From CAWBOY01 sp963790585 (GTDB lineage Bacteria > Planctomycetota > Planctomycetia > Gemmatales > Gemmataceae): a stretch of DNA of 64,000 nucleotides. The translations under genes and the position numbers were made by a program. Below, piece after piece: positions 38,228 through 46,952 of the stretch; within the stretch, counting starts at the first letter, position 1, and each line of letters starts with the position of its first letter. The DNA is taken from the NCBI GenBank assembly GCA_963790585.1, contig CAWBOY010000007.1, forward strand, positions 124,001-188,000. The letters are read 5' to 3'. The notes beneath the pieces are model-generated. The model was not told the DNA's origin. It did not search any database and worked only from the letters and a program-made list of their open reading frames with translations.

Positions 38228-40218
38228 GTAGAGTCGAGAAGTGGCGCGGTGGTTTAGGTCGAGTCCAGCGGTATCCGGCCCTTTCGTTGGCCGGTGCCTC
38301 AATCTCCCGGCCATGCCCCGTTTCCACTTCCCGCTCGTCGAACCGGACGGGCCCTATTAAGGCATCCGGCTCTCGGACAAGGTAACTCATGCGTTCGCTC
38401 ACAAGACGCGAGGTCGCGGTCGCCCTGGAAGCCACACTAATCCCAGGTCCTCACGCAGGTAACGATCCGAATAACACTGTCGGGCCGTACCCTGCACGCG
38501 GTGCTTCCGACCCAGCCACTGACGGAGCCGTTGACAGGTGTGCGCCATCACCTGCTTCATGGCCGGGGCCGTGTTACCGAGACAAAAATAGTTCGCCCAG
38601 CCCACCAGTCGGCTGTTGACGCGAGTTATTAACGCCCGGCAAGACAACCACTGCCACGTTCGGCTGGTCTGATCGCGGATCACCTCACAGATCCCGTGGA
38701 TCTTCTTGACGGCCGGACGGGGACCGATGTAGCTACGCCCCGTCTTCGGCGACCAGTTCCGACCGAACGTGTAACCCAAAAACGAAAACGTCTCGTCCGG
38801 CAAGCGGCAAACCCGGGTCTTCGTCTCGTTCACCGTCAACCGCAGCTTCGACATCATGCGCCGCATCACCGCCTCGGCTTCAAGAGCCGTACCACGGCAG
38901 CAGATCACAAAGTCGTCCGCATAATTGACGATACGCGCCTCAAGACGATTGGCATGCCCGTTTGTCTTCCAGCCCAGCACGAAGCGACGCATGTAGAGAT
39001 TCGCCAGCAGCGGCGAGAGCACGCCCCCTTGCGGGGTGCCGCGACCCTCGTCCTTGTTGCGAGTCGTTCGACGCTTGTCCCCACGATCTCCAAGGTCTTC
39101 CACCGGTGCCTCCAACCAGCTTTTGATCAGGGCCAGTAGTAGCCCGTCACTAAGCCGTCGGCTCACCGATGCCATTAACTCGGCGTGGGGATGCTATCGA
39201 AGTACCCACTCAAGTCCGCATCGACAATCTCCGTATGCCCGTTGTCTAGCAACAATTGGACCTGCTCGATCGCGTCCAGAGCGCTTCGGCCTTGCCGATA
39301 AGCAAATTGTTCCGGCTGCAAGTCCGCCTCGAAGATCGGCTCCAAGACGAGCAACACAGCCATCTGCACGACACGGTCGCGGATCGTTGGAATGCCCAAC
39401 GGTCGCTGTTTGCCATCCGACTTCGGTATGTACACCCGTCGGACTGCTTGCGGGCGATACGCTTTGTTTCGGAGTTCTTCCGTCAGTTCACCCAGCCAAC
39501 GGTCCAGCCCGTACTCCTCAATGTCCGTGAACGTCTGGCCATCCACCCCCGCCGCGCCGTCGTTAGCGGCACAGCACAGGTACGCATGGCCCAGCACATC
39601 GGCCCGGTACACCTTGTCGTACAACGCATAGAACCGATAGGTGGGTGCTCTCTTCGCTTTGGCATGCAACGTCTCCTGGAGTTTCCGAACCGTATCGGGA
39701 GGTGTTAGGCTCATCACCAATCTCCTGGCTCTCTTTCCTTCGGACGCTGTCCTTGAACCAAGGCCCCTTCCCTCCACCGGCGTTACCCGGCTTCAGCGGT
39801 ACTACGAGCCTCTCCGCCACCCCAAGCGGCCCGGCCTGTCCCTCGCGGGCGTCCGGTTGGCACTGCTGCCACCGCAGGGGGTTTCCCGTGTTGCGTTAAC
39901 TTTCCTATGCCGACATGCCGTCGCCATTACCCCGGTGGCAACGCGGGTGGGGCTAAAGTCGTTCCCCCTGTATCCTCGCGTCTGCGGCCTTCCCCATCCC
40001 TTTGCTGGGTCGGCTACCACATTACCCGTTTCGAGGCCTGCTCAGCGTTCACTCACGTTACGGCCTGCCTGCTCGCGGAGTCGCTCAAACGACCCTTTCC
40101 ATCGAAGGCTTCGACAGTTTCGTTACCTCCACTGCCGCTCCGATTGCTACCGGCTGGAACGACCAGTTGCCGGGTGGGATTCGCACCCACTGAAAAGTCA
40201 CGCCTTGGCACGGCGCAC
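38228..40218 (-). mobile_element. Group II intron (copy 2), 1991 bp
   Basis: Runs from GTGCG at 40218 to CTCTAC at 38228 on the minus strand. In my reading it differs from copy 1 only by one missing G (39187-39190) and one silent base change (about 39520). Domain V lies at 38372-38340. It sits 60 bp beyond the terminator hairpin of the giant gene. Confidence 0.88.
38399..39714 (-). pseudogene. ltrA: Group II intron reverse transcriptase, frameshifted copy
   Basis: Same protein as at 5079-6395, but the G5 run after GGCGT is G4 here (39187-39190). The frame breaks within GYFDSIPHAELMASV, after the first catalytic Asp region and before YADD, giving a 200-residue N-terminal piece (if read from 39777) and a 258-residue C-terminal piece. 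No active enzyme can be made unless the missing base is a sequencing error. The intron RNA could still be mobilised by the intact protein from copy 1. Confidence 0.9.
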
Positions 40219-40379
40219 AAAGGGGTCGGGCACCATTGTGCGAAGCACCCTTCGGGCCGTTCCGGCAATGGTACCCGCCCCCTTTTTCGGATACGACCCC
40301 TTTTTCGGATAGGCTCTAACCTGAAAAGCCAGTTGCCTCCTTCGCTATAATTGTGACAGCGAGGGAATTTCCATGCGCA

Positions 40380-40897
40380 ATGCTAATAACGTCGTGTGTC
40401 TTATTCTTGGTCGTCGTTCTTGTGGCGACGCTGGCCTTCCGGTCGCGCGGCGACGACTTATGGGTTAGAAAGGGTGTTCCGATGGGCGAAAAAGTAAAGA
40501 AAACCGACGAAGAATGGCGCAAATTGCTGACAGAGGAGCAATTTCGCGTTGCCCGGGGTCACGGCACCGAGCGAGCCTTTACGGGGGCGTATTGGAACTC
40601 GAAAGACGACGGCGTCTACCTCTGCGCATGCTGCGGTCAACCACTTTTCGACGCCAACACGAAATTCGATTCGGGCACGGGCTGGCCGAGCTTTTGGCGC
40701 CTGCCAACGAAGATTATGTCGCTCTCAAAAATGATCGAAGTTTAATGATGGCGCGAACTGAAGTACTCTGCAGCCGATGTGACGCTCACCTGGGCCACGT
40801 CTTTCCCGATGGGCCGCAACCGACCGGTCAGCGCTTTTGCATGAACTCGGCAGCACTAAAGCTGGTGCCTCGCGATGAGGCGGAAAAAGGGAAGTAG
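40380..40897 (+). pseudogene. msrB: Peptide-methionine (R)-S-oxide reductase, one frameshift
   Basis: MsrB repairs oxidised methionine (R form) in proteins. The frame shows KVKKTDEEWRKLLTEEQFRV, zinc Cys pair CACC, SGTGWPSFW, then breaks: one G is missing in TTTTGGCGCC at about 40693-40698. With it, the gene continues APANEDYVAL, second zinc pair CSRC, GHVFPDGP and the catalytic Cys of GQRFCMNSAAL, ending at 40897. From ATG 40380 there is an N-terminal membrane helix (LITSCVLFLVVVLVATLAF), suggesting a membrane-tethered form; ATG 40482 (AGAAAGG upstream) would give a cytosolic enzyme. All catalytic residues are present. Confidence 0.85.
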
Positions 40898-40943
40898 TTG
40901 CACGTCGCGAATTCTCACCAGGCCCGAATCGCCAGCGCTCGGG

Positions 40944-40993
40944 TGCCATGCTTTGGTACTCGAAAGCATGCTTTGGAGTACCAAAGCATGGCA
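40944..40993. repeat. 50-bp palindromic repeat, family A (copy 2)
   Basis: Near-identical to 2831-2880 with the two halves exchanged (TTTGG and TTTCG arms swapped), again just after a gene. Confidence 0.8.
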
Positions 40994-41028
40994 CACCTGC
41001 GCTTGGGGCTGGTGAATACGCATCGCCA

Positions 41029-42277
41029 TCACTGCCCCCATTCCTTCGCCACTTTCTCGGCTCCGCGCATCACGCGTAGCAAATTCCCGCCGAGAATTTT
41101 GATGATGTCGTCCTTCTTATAGCCGCGGTTGAGCAATTCCTGCGTGATATTGGGATAGCAGGAGACATCCTCCAGCTGCGTCGGCACGGAGTTGATGCCG
41201 TCGAAATCCGAGCCCAGGCCGACGTGATCGATCCCCGCAACCTTGATGATATGTTCGATGTGATCGACCACGGTGTAAACGCTGCCCGTCGGAATCGGGT
41301 TGGCTTTCTGCCAGGCTTCGAGGGCGGCCTGGAATTCCTTCTCATCGGGATACTTTCTCTTCAGCTCACGTGTCGTCTGAAACATTTCGCGCATGGCGCG
41401 GGCCGCTTCCGGAACGATGAACCCGGAATAGAAATTGACCATGACGACCCCGCCATTCTTGGCGACCAGCTTCAACACATCGTCGGGAACGTTGCGAGGA
41501 TGTTCAGCCAACGCGAACGCCGAGGAGTGTGAAGCAATCAACGGCGCCTTGGTGACGCGCAACGCATGTTTCATCGTTTCCGCCGAGACATGGGAGATGT
41601 CGACCAACATGCCTAGATGATTCATCTCCAGCACGACCTTTTCGCCGAACTCGGACAGGCCATGACTTTTGGGCTTATCCGTAGCTGAGTCAGCCCAATC
41701 GAGCGTCTCCGAATGCGTCAACGTCATGTAGCGGACGCCGAGAGCATAAAGCATACGCAGCACGGGCAACGAATTATCGATGCCGTGGCCGCCTTCGACG
41801 CCGATGAGCGACGCGATCTTGCCTTTTTTGCGAATGCGCACGATGTCATCGGCGGTATAAGCCATCTCAAATGTGTCCGGATAGGCTTTTACCATGCGAT
41901 GGATGGTGTCGATCTGTTCGAGTGTCTCGCGCAGGGCGGTTTTCTTGTTGGTGCTGGCCGGGACATAGGCCGCCCAAAACTCGAGCGCCGACACCGCCTT
42001 TGACGAGCCGGGGAATGTCGGTGTGGATACCCTTCTGGAGCTTGTTCAGATCGAGCTTGCGAAAAGAGAGGTCTTCCTTCTCGCGGAACTGCCACGGCAA
42101 ATCGTTGTGGCCATCAATGAGGATCGCTTCCGCCATAATCTGCTTGGCTTCGTCCGACACAACAATCGGGCCGCGCGATTTCTGCGCGGGGCTGTCTTTC
42201 TTGTCGTCCGCCGCTCCCAAGGAGACGAAGCAGAACGATAGGGTGCAGAGCGAGAGAAGTAGGAGGAGGCGGGTCAT
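41029..42277 (-). pseudogene. Exported M19-family dipeptidase, one frameshift
   Basis: Membrane-dipeptidase family, which hydrolyses dipeptides with a two-zinc centre. The 5' piece (42277 down to about 41988) has a signal peptide (LLLLLSLCTLSFCFVSLGAA) and the first zinc motif IDGHNDLPW. The 3' piece (from about 41994) has GVEGGHGID, LTHSE, ISHVS, ASHSSAFALAEHPRN and GLGSDFDG, all typical. The frame changes near 41985-41990, where GGVGA should join FWAAYVPASTNKK; one extra G in GCTCGAGTTTTGG explains it. Combined length near 415 residues is normal. Product would act in the periplasm. Single-base break, so error or recent decay. Confidence 0.85.
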
Positions 42278-42495
42278 TCTTGAGGGTCCGTGGGGTGTCA
42301 GGGCAACGTCGTTAAGCCTATCCCAACTTCGTAACTGTGTCCATTCTCACCGAGCCGGCTGAGTATTGCGGTCGCGCACGTAGTATTCCTCATAGCCTAG
42401 CCGACCGACGACCTTGCTCATATGACTCACGGAAAGTCTCAGTGCCGCTCCCGGTTCCGTCAGACGAACTCCGCCAACAAGCGTGGTGCGCCGGC

Positions 42496-42603
42496 TAGAC
42501 TAAATTTACGTGTGGCACAGACATTCCTGTCTGTGCAGCAAAAGGCACATTCGTCGGTTCCCGCACAGACAGGAATGTCTGTGCCACACGTAAATTTAGT
42601 CTG
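42496..42603. mobile_element. MITE-like palindrome, family B (copy 2)
   Basis: Arms AGACTAAATTTACGTGTGGC / GCCACACGTAAATTTAGTCT with the same inner CACAGACATTC/GAATGTCTGTG hairpins as 9104-9236. Its core is the reverse complement of copy 1's core apart from about one base, so the element is inserted in the other direction. It lies 35 bp upstream of the thymidine phosphorylase gene and may separate it from an older promoter. Confidence 0.78.
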
Positions 42604-42637
42604 GAAAGTGCAGTAGGCCCAGCAAGAGGGTTTTCCC

Positions 42638-43942
42638 GTGCGTGCCGTTGACATAATCCGCAAGAAGCGTGATGGCCATAGTCTGACGAAGGAAGAGATC
42701 AGCGCCTTTGTGCAGGGGGCCAGCACTCACAGCTGGCCGGAATATCAGGTTTCCGCGCTGCTGATGGCGATCGTGCTGCGCGGCATGGAAGCGCGGGAGA
42801 CGGCCGACCTAACCGGCGCGATGGTCGACTCCGGCGTCAAGCTGGACCTGTCCGACGTCGCTGGCCCCAAGGTCGACAAGCACAGCACCGGCGGCGTCGG
42901 CGACAAACTGTCGTTGGTCCTCGCGCCATTGGCGGCCGCGTGCGGCGTCATTGTGCCGAAAATGTCGGGCCGCGGCCTGGGCCACACCGGCGGCACGCTC
43001 GACAAGCTAGAATCGATCCCCGGCTATCGCGTCAATCTTTCCCTCGACGAGTTTCGGGCTTCTTTGCACAAAATAGGCATCGTCGAGGTCAGTCAAACCA
43101 AGGACATCGCGCCGGCGGACAAGATACTCTATGGCCTGCGCGACGTGACCGGTACAGTCGAAAGCATCCCGCTCATTGCCTCGTCGATAATGTGTAAAAA
43201 GCTGGCCGAGGGTATCGAGGCCGTCGTTCTCGATGTGAAATGCGGCAGCGGCGCATTCATGAAAACGATCGAAGGCGCCCGCGACCTGGCCAGAGCGATG
43301 GTGGCGATCGGCACAGCGCAAGGTGTCCGCTCGCGCGCGCTCATCACTCGTATGGAAGCCCCCTTGGGCCGAGCCGTGGGCAACTCAGTCGAGGTGATCG
43401 AAGCGATTGAAACGCTCAAAGGTCGCGGGCCGAAGGATGTGGAAACGCTGTCCGTCTTGTTCGCCTCGCACATGGTGCATCTCGCGGGCATAGCGACGAC
43501 CCTGGCGGAGGCCGAGACAAAGGTAAGGGCGGCGCTGACATCCGGCGCGGGCCTTGAAAAGCTAAGACAAATGATCGCCAACCAGGGCGGTGATCCCAAG
43601 GTCTGCGACGACTACAAACGATTGCCCGAGGCCCCACACCGTGAGTTCGTGAAAGCGGAGCGATCGGGTTACGCGCACGGTTTCGACGCGATGGCCGTGG
43701 GTCGAGCCATCGGCATCCTCGGCGCCGGCCGCGATCGCGTCGAGGACTCGGTCGATCATGCCGTCGGGGCGATCGTACTGGCCGGGCCCGGCGACGCGGT
43801 GAAATCGGGCGATGTATTAATGGAGATACACTATCGCGATCGTGCGAAACTGGGATCGTGCCTGGCCTTGTTGAAAGACATGTGCAAAATCAGTGACGAC
43901 CGGCCAAAGGAAATCCCGTTGGTGTTGGAGACGATTGCGTAA
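42638..43942 (+). CDS. deoA: Thymidine/pyrimidine-nucleoside phosphorylase
   Basis: Reversibly splits thymidine (or uridine) with phosphate into base and (deoxy)ribose-1-phosphate. The 434-residue length and motifs fit: IIRKKRDGHSLTKEEI, the phosphate-binding KHSTGGVGDK, the SGRGLGHTGGTLDKLE signature, DVKCGSGAFMK and GRAVGNSVEV. Start is GTG 42638 with AAGAGGG upstream. It is the first gene of a salvage group with a nucleoside transporter and cytidine deaminase. Whether it is deoA-type or pdp-type cannot be told by eye. Confidence 0.94.
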   Translation: MRAVDIIRKKRDGHSLTKEEISAFVQGASTHSWPEYQVSALLMAIVLRGMEARETADLTGAMVDSGVKLDLSDVAGPKVDKHSTGGVGDKLSLVLAPLAAACGVIVPKMSGRGLGHTGGTLDKLESIPGYRVNLSLDEFRASLHKIGIVEVSQTKDIAPADKILYGLRDVTGTVESIPLIASSIMCKKLAEGIEAVVLDVKCGSGAFMKTIEGARDLARAMVAIGTAQGVRSRALITRMEAPLGRAVGNSVEVIEAIETLKGRGPKDVETLSVLFASHMVHLAGIATTLAEAETKVRAALTSGAGLEKLRQMIANQGGDPKVCDDYKRLPEAPHREFVKAERSGYAHGFDAMAVGRAIGILGAGRDRVEDSVDHAVGAIVLAGPGDAVKSGDVLMEIHYRDRAKLGSCLALLKDMCKISDDRPKEIPLVLETIA

Positions 43943-43950
43943 TGCTTATT

Positions 43951-44084
43951 GAGCCGCAGACGGAGCGCAGCGCAGGAAGCTACCCCGAAAATCGCGTCCC
44001 CCTACCCAGGGTCGCGAAGCGCACCCTGGGTAGGGGGACGTGACTTTTTGGATAGCTTCCTGCGCTGCGCTCCGTGCGCGGCTC
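43951..44084. repeat. Nested palindrome between deoA and transporter
   Basis: Outer arms GAGCCGCAGACGGAGCGCAG... / ...CTGCGCTCCGTGCGCGGCTC enclose an inner perfect palindrome CGTCCCCCTACCCAGGGT / ACCCTGGGTAGGGGGACG. About 134 bp. Could attenuate transcription between the two genes. Confidence 0.75.
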
Positions 44085-44107
44085 GTAAATACTAAGAAAG
44101 ATCTTTG

Positions 44108-45526
44108 ATGGAATCAAACACCGAATCCAAGCCGAGCGCCAAGCCCACGGAGGTTCCTCTCTCCCTCGGCCCGCCAACCCCCCTCTCCTGGCGTCTCGCC
44201 CTTACCCTCGTCGCGCTTCTCCTCACCGTAACGGCTGTTTTCGGCGCCGACGTGCTAGGACCGCGCGGTCAGTCCGCGCTCGGAGTCCTGTGTTTCCTTA
44301 CCGTGGCCGCGATCTTTTCGACGAGCCTGCAATCGCTCAACTGGCGCACCATTGGCTGGGGGTTCGCGCTCCAATTGCTGTTAGTGCTTTTCGTCCTCAA
44401 GTTCGAGATCAACGGCGTCCGCCCAGGATTCGAGTTTTTCAAAGCCATCGCCGATGTCGCCAAGCAATTTCTCGCGTTCTCGGACGTCGGTGCCCAATTC
44501 GTGTTCGGCAAACTCGCCGATCCGAAGGGCGGCGACTTTATCTTCGCCTTTCGCGCTCTGCCGACGATCATATTCGTTTCGTCGTTCTTCACGCTGCTTT
44601 ATCATTTCGGCATCCTACAGCAAGTCGTCCGCTTGCTCGCCTGGGTGATGCGCTACCTGATGGGCACGAGCGGCGCGGAGACGCTCTCGGTTACGGCCAA
44701 CGTTGTCATGGGCCAGACCGAAGCTCCATTGATGGTGAAGCCCTACATCGAGCGCATGACGACGTCGGAGCTACTCACGCTCATGGTCGGCGGGATGGCG
44801 CACATTTCCGGCGCCCTAATGGCAGTCTACATCGGCATGGGCGCGGACGCGGTGGCGATCCTCGCCACCAGCGTTATGGCATCGCCATGCAGCCTCTACA
44901 TGGCCAAGATCTTGCTGCCGGAGACCCGGATACCCGAGACGGCCGGAATCGTGAAAACGGCGCCGATCGAGAATCCGCATGTCAACGCCATCGACGCCGC
45001 GGCTTCAGGGGCGTCGGACGGTGTCCGCTTGGCGATCAATATCGCCGGCATGTTGATCGCGTTTCTCGCCTTCATTGCTCTTTTTGACTACGTGTTGCAA
45101 ACGATCTGCTTTTCCCTCAATTACTATCTTCTACCGAAGGATTACTCGGTTCCTGTATTGACGTTGGCCAGCATCTTTAGCTTCGTCTTCGCTCCGATAG
45201 CCTACTTGCTAGGTCTCAATGGCACCGATGTGCCGAAGATGGCTGACCTGCTCGGCCTGAAACTCGTGGCCAACGAGTTCGTCGCCTTTACGAAGTTCAA
45301 GAATTTCGCCGATGTCGGAGATCCAATGAGTGCCCGGGGCCAAATTCTGGCCACTTACGCCCTGACCGGCTTCGCCAACTTCGCGTCGATCGGCATCCAG
45401 CTCGGCGGTATCGGCGCACTCGCGCCGACACGCCGCGCCGACCTGGCCCGCCTTGGGCCGCGCGCGTTGCTCGCGGGCTTTCTGGTGACGCTCGTCAACG
45501 CGGCGATCGCGGGGATGTTTTTATGA
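44108..45526 (+). CDS. CNT-family nucleoside transporter
   Basis: Concentrative nucleoside transporter (NupC type) bringing nucleosides in with H+ or Na+. The 472-residue protein has about ten membrane helices and family motifs: GVRPGFEFFKAIADVAKQFL, FAFRALPTIIFVSSFFTLLY, the SGAETLSVTANVVMGQTEAP signature and the GFANFASIGIQLGGIGALAP end motif. ATG 44108 is used; TTG at 44105 is the alternative. It overlaps the next frame by 4 bp if that is read from 45523, so it is co-transcribed with cytidine deaminase. Confidence 0.94.
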   Translation: MESNTESKPSAKPTEVPLSLGPPTPLSWRLALTLVALLLTVTAVFGADVLGPRGQSALGVLCFLTVAAIFSTSLQSLNWRTIGWGFALQLLLVLFVLKFEINGVRPGFEFFKAIADVAKQFLAFSDVGAQFVFGKLADPKGGDFIFAFRALPTIIFVSSFFTLLYHFGILQQVVRLLAWVMRYLMGTSGAETLSVTANVVMGQTEAPLMVKPYIERMTTSELLTLMVGGMAHISGALMAVYIGMGADAVAILATSVMASPCSLYMAKILLPETRIPETAGIVKTAPIENPHVNAIDAAASGASDGVRLAINIAGMLIAFLAFIALFDYVLQTICFSLNYYLLPKDYSVPVLTLASIFSFVFAPIAYLLGLNGTDVPKMADLLGLKLVANEFVAFTKFKNFADVGDPMSARGQILATYALTGFANFASIGIQLGGIGALAPTRRADLARLGPRALLAGFLVTLVNAAIAGMFL

Positions 45527-45543
45527 GAAGGGAGAATACAGCA

Positions 45544-45942
45544 ATGCAAAACGACCTGAGCCGCCTGGTCGAGGCAGCGCGAGCCGGACGGCTCAACGCC
45601 CACGCCACCTTTTCCAACTTCAAGGTCGGCGCCGCCCTGGAATCGGACGATGGCCGCATCTTTACAGGCTGCAATGTCGAAAACGCCAGCTATGGCTTGA
45701 CGGTCTGCGCCGAGCGAGTGGCCGTCTGGAAAGCGATTTCGGAAGGCGCGCGTAAATTTACAAGAATATGTGTGACCGCCGATGTCGATGCGCCAACACC
45801 GCCCTGCGGCGCTTGTCGACAAATCTTATGGGAGTTCGGCGGCAACCTGGAGGTGATCCTCGCCAACTTGCACGAGGTCAAGGGAACGCATTGGATGAAG
45901 GACCTACTGCCGTTCCCGTTCGAGGCAAATTTGTTTCGGTGA
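45544..45942 (+). CDS. cdd: Cytidine deaminase
   Basis: Converts cytidine or deoxycytidine to uridine forms. The 132-residue protein has the zinc and catalytic motifs NVENASYGLTVCAERVA (Cys-Ala-Glu) and PTPPCGACRQILWEF (PCxxC), and substrate motif SNFKVGAALES. ATG 45544 is preferred because GGGAG lies 9 bp before it; ATG 45523 (overlapping the transporter stop) adds seven residues. Product uridine can feed the phosphorylase upstream, making a small pyrimidine salvage operon. Confidence 0.94.
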   Translation: MQNDLSRLVEAARAGRLNAHATFSNFKVGAALESDDGRIFTGCNVENASYGLTVCAERVAVWKAISEGARKFTRICVTADVDAPTPPCGACRQILWEFGGNLEVILANLHEVKGTHWMKDLLPFPFEANLFR

Positions 45943-45959
45943 GATTGCTATTCAGCACC

Positions 45960-46034
45960 TTGCTCACCAGCGCCAGCGCAAGCGCGGGGTTCGGAGCCTT
46001 CGAACCCCGCGCTTGCGCTGGCGCTGGTGAGCAA
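45960..46034. repeat. Perfect 34-bp inverted repeat
   Basis: TTGCTCACCAGCGCCAGCGC... (45960-45993) and its exact complement (46001-46034) around a 7-base loop, between two convergent genes. Likely a bidirectional terminator or palindromic repeat element. Confidence 0.8.
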
Positions 46035-46045
46035 AAGCGCTCTGA

Positions 46046-46495
46046 TTAGTCATCATCATCCAACAGAAAATCCGCCGGATCGAAGTTCTTCGAGGCACGT
46101 TTGTCTTTGTCGGGCCGCGGCATTTCCAGGCCGGCACGCTCGAGCAGCGACGTGCCCATGAAATCCTCTTCCATCTCCTCGAGCATATTTCGATTCGACG
46201 GCAACTCGTAGGAGATCGTGTAGCGGCGCTTGCCGATAGTGATTTCGTCTTTGGGGTGTAGCAACTTTTCCTGCGTGCGCATGCCATTGACCTTGATGCC
46301 ATTCGTGCTATTCAGATCGCGAATATACCAATAGCCGTCGCGAAAGCGGAACTCGCAATGCATGCCTGAGATATTTGGGAAATCGAGCTGAATATCACAC
46401 TTCTCGCGGCGGCCGACGGTGAGGACTTCCTTGAAGAGCGGGATCGAGTCGCCTCCGCCGCTTGGCACCAGTTCCCCTTGAATCGTTTCCATCAT
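46046..46495 (-). CDS. FHA-domain protein
   Basis: A 149-residue cytosolic protein with a forkhead-associated domain that binds phosphothreonine peptides: LTVGRREKCDIQL, NISGMHCEF, then LNSTNGIKVNG, covering the conserved GR, S/H and NG residues. The C-terminal 50 residues are acidic and disordered, ending DFLLDDDD. Start 46495 is preferred (AAAGG upstream); an in-frame start at 46549 adds an unrelated stretch. It would read phosphorylation by Ser/Thr kinases, abundant in planctomycetes. Partner unknown. Confidence 0.88.
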   Translation of the reverse strand: MMETIQGELVPSGGGDSIPLFKEVLTVGRREKCDIQLDFPNISGMHCEFRFRDGYWYIRDLNSTNGIKVNGMRTQEKLLHPKDEITIGKRRYTISYELPSNRNMLEEMEEDFMGTSLLERAGLEMPRPDKDKRASKNFDPADFLLDDDD

Positions 46496-46660
46496 AGTTT
46501 GCCTTTCGCTTGGGAGAAGACAGATCACGTTTCCGTCGGCAGCAGCCACGATAAGAAAGATGAAAGCGCGGCAGCCCTATCCGACCGGATTTGGCCTTTA
46601 TGAAGTATAAATCACAAATGGGGAAGTGTGCAGAAAAATTCCGCGGAAAAGGACTAAAAA

Positions 46661-46941
46661 CCGAGCCTGAAGCGTCAGCGAAGGGGCTTATAAAGTAGAC
46701 GCGGCATCTTGCCGCGTATTAGTGGTGGCTCTTTACGCAGCAAGATGCGCGTCGTACTGGATTAACGCGGCAAGATGCGCGTCGTACTGGATTAACGCAG
46801 CAAGATGCGCGTCGTACTGGATTAACGCAGCAAGATGCGCGTCGTACTGGATTAACGCAGCAAGATGCGCGTCGTACTGGATTAACGCGGCAAGATGCCG
46901 CGTCTACTTTATAAGCCCCTTCGCTGACGCTTCAGGCTCGG
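46661..46941. repeat. Large palindrome, family C, with internal 30-bp tandem repeat
   Basis: 56-bp perfect arms (46661-46716 and 46886-46941) begin CCGAGCCTGAAGCGTCAGCG and contain GTAGACGCGGCATCTTGCCG. Between them are five tandem 30-bp units (46741-46890), each CAAGATGCGCGTCGTACTGG plus ATTAACGCAG or ATTAACGCGG. The unit looks derived from the inner arm (CAAGATGCCGCGTCTACT). No spacers, so not CRISPR. Confidence 0.88.
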
Positions 46942-46952
46942 TTCTTGAAGGG

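Larger units (their letters stand above)
38215..40316. mobile_element. Palindromic MITE carrying a group II intron (copy 2)
   Basis: Same ends (GAGCCTATCCGAA / TTCGGATAGGCTC) flanked by TAA on both sides (38212-38214, 40317-40319). The palindrome sequence differs from copy 1 (GGGGTCGGGCACC against GGGGTCAGGTACC), its right arm has a duplicated CCCCTTTTTCGGATA block, and the 27-bp core (40239-40265) is the exact reverse complement of the core in copy 1. Confidence 0.8.

Noticed and set aside
4895..40316. Composite transposon bounded by the two intron-bearing MITEs
   Set aside because: The intervening 31 kb is ordinary chromosomal content, and the TAA flanks are local to each MITE.
46741..46890. 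Five regular 30-bp repeats resembling a CRISPR array
   Set aside because: The units are directly adjacent with no spacers, no cas genes are near, and they lie inside a palindrome.
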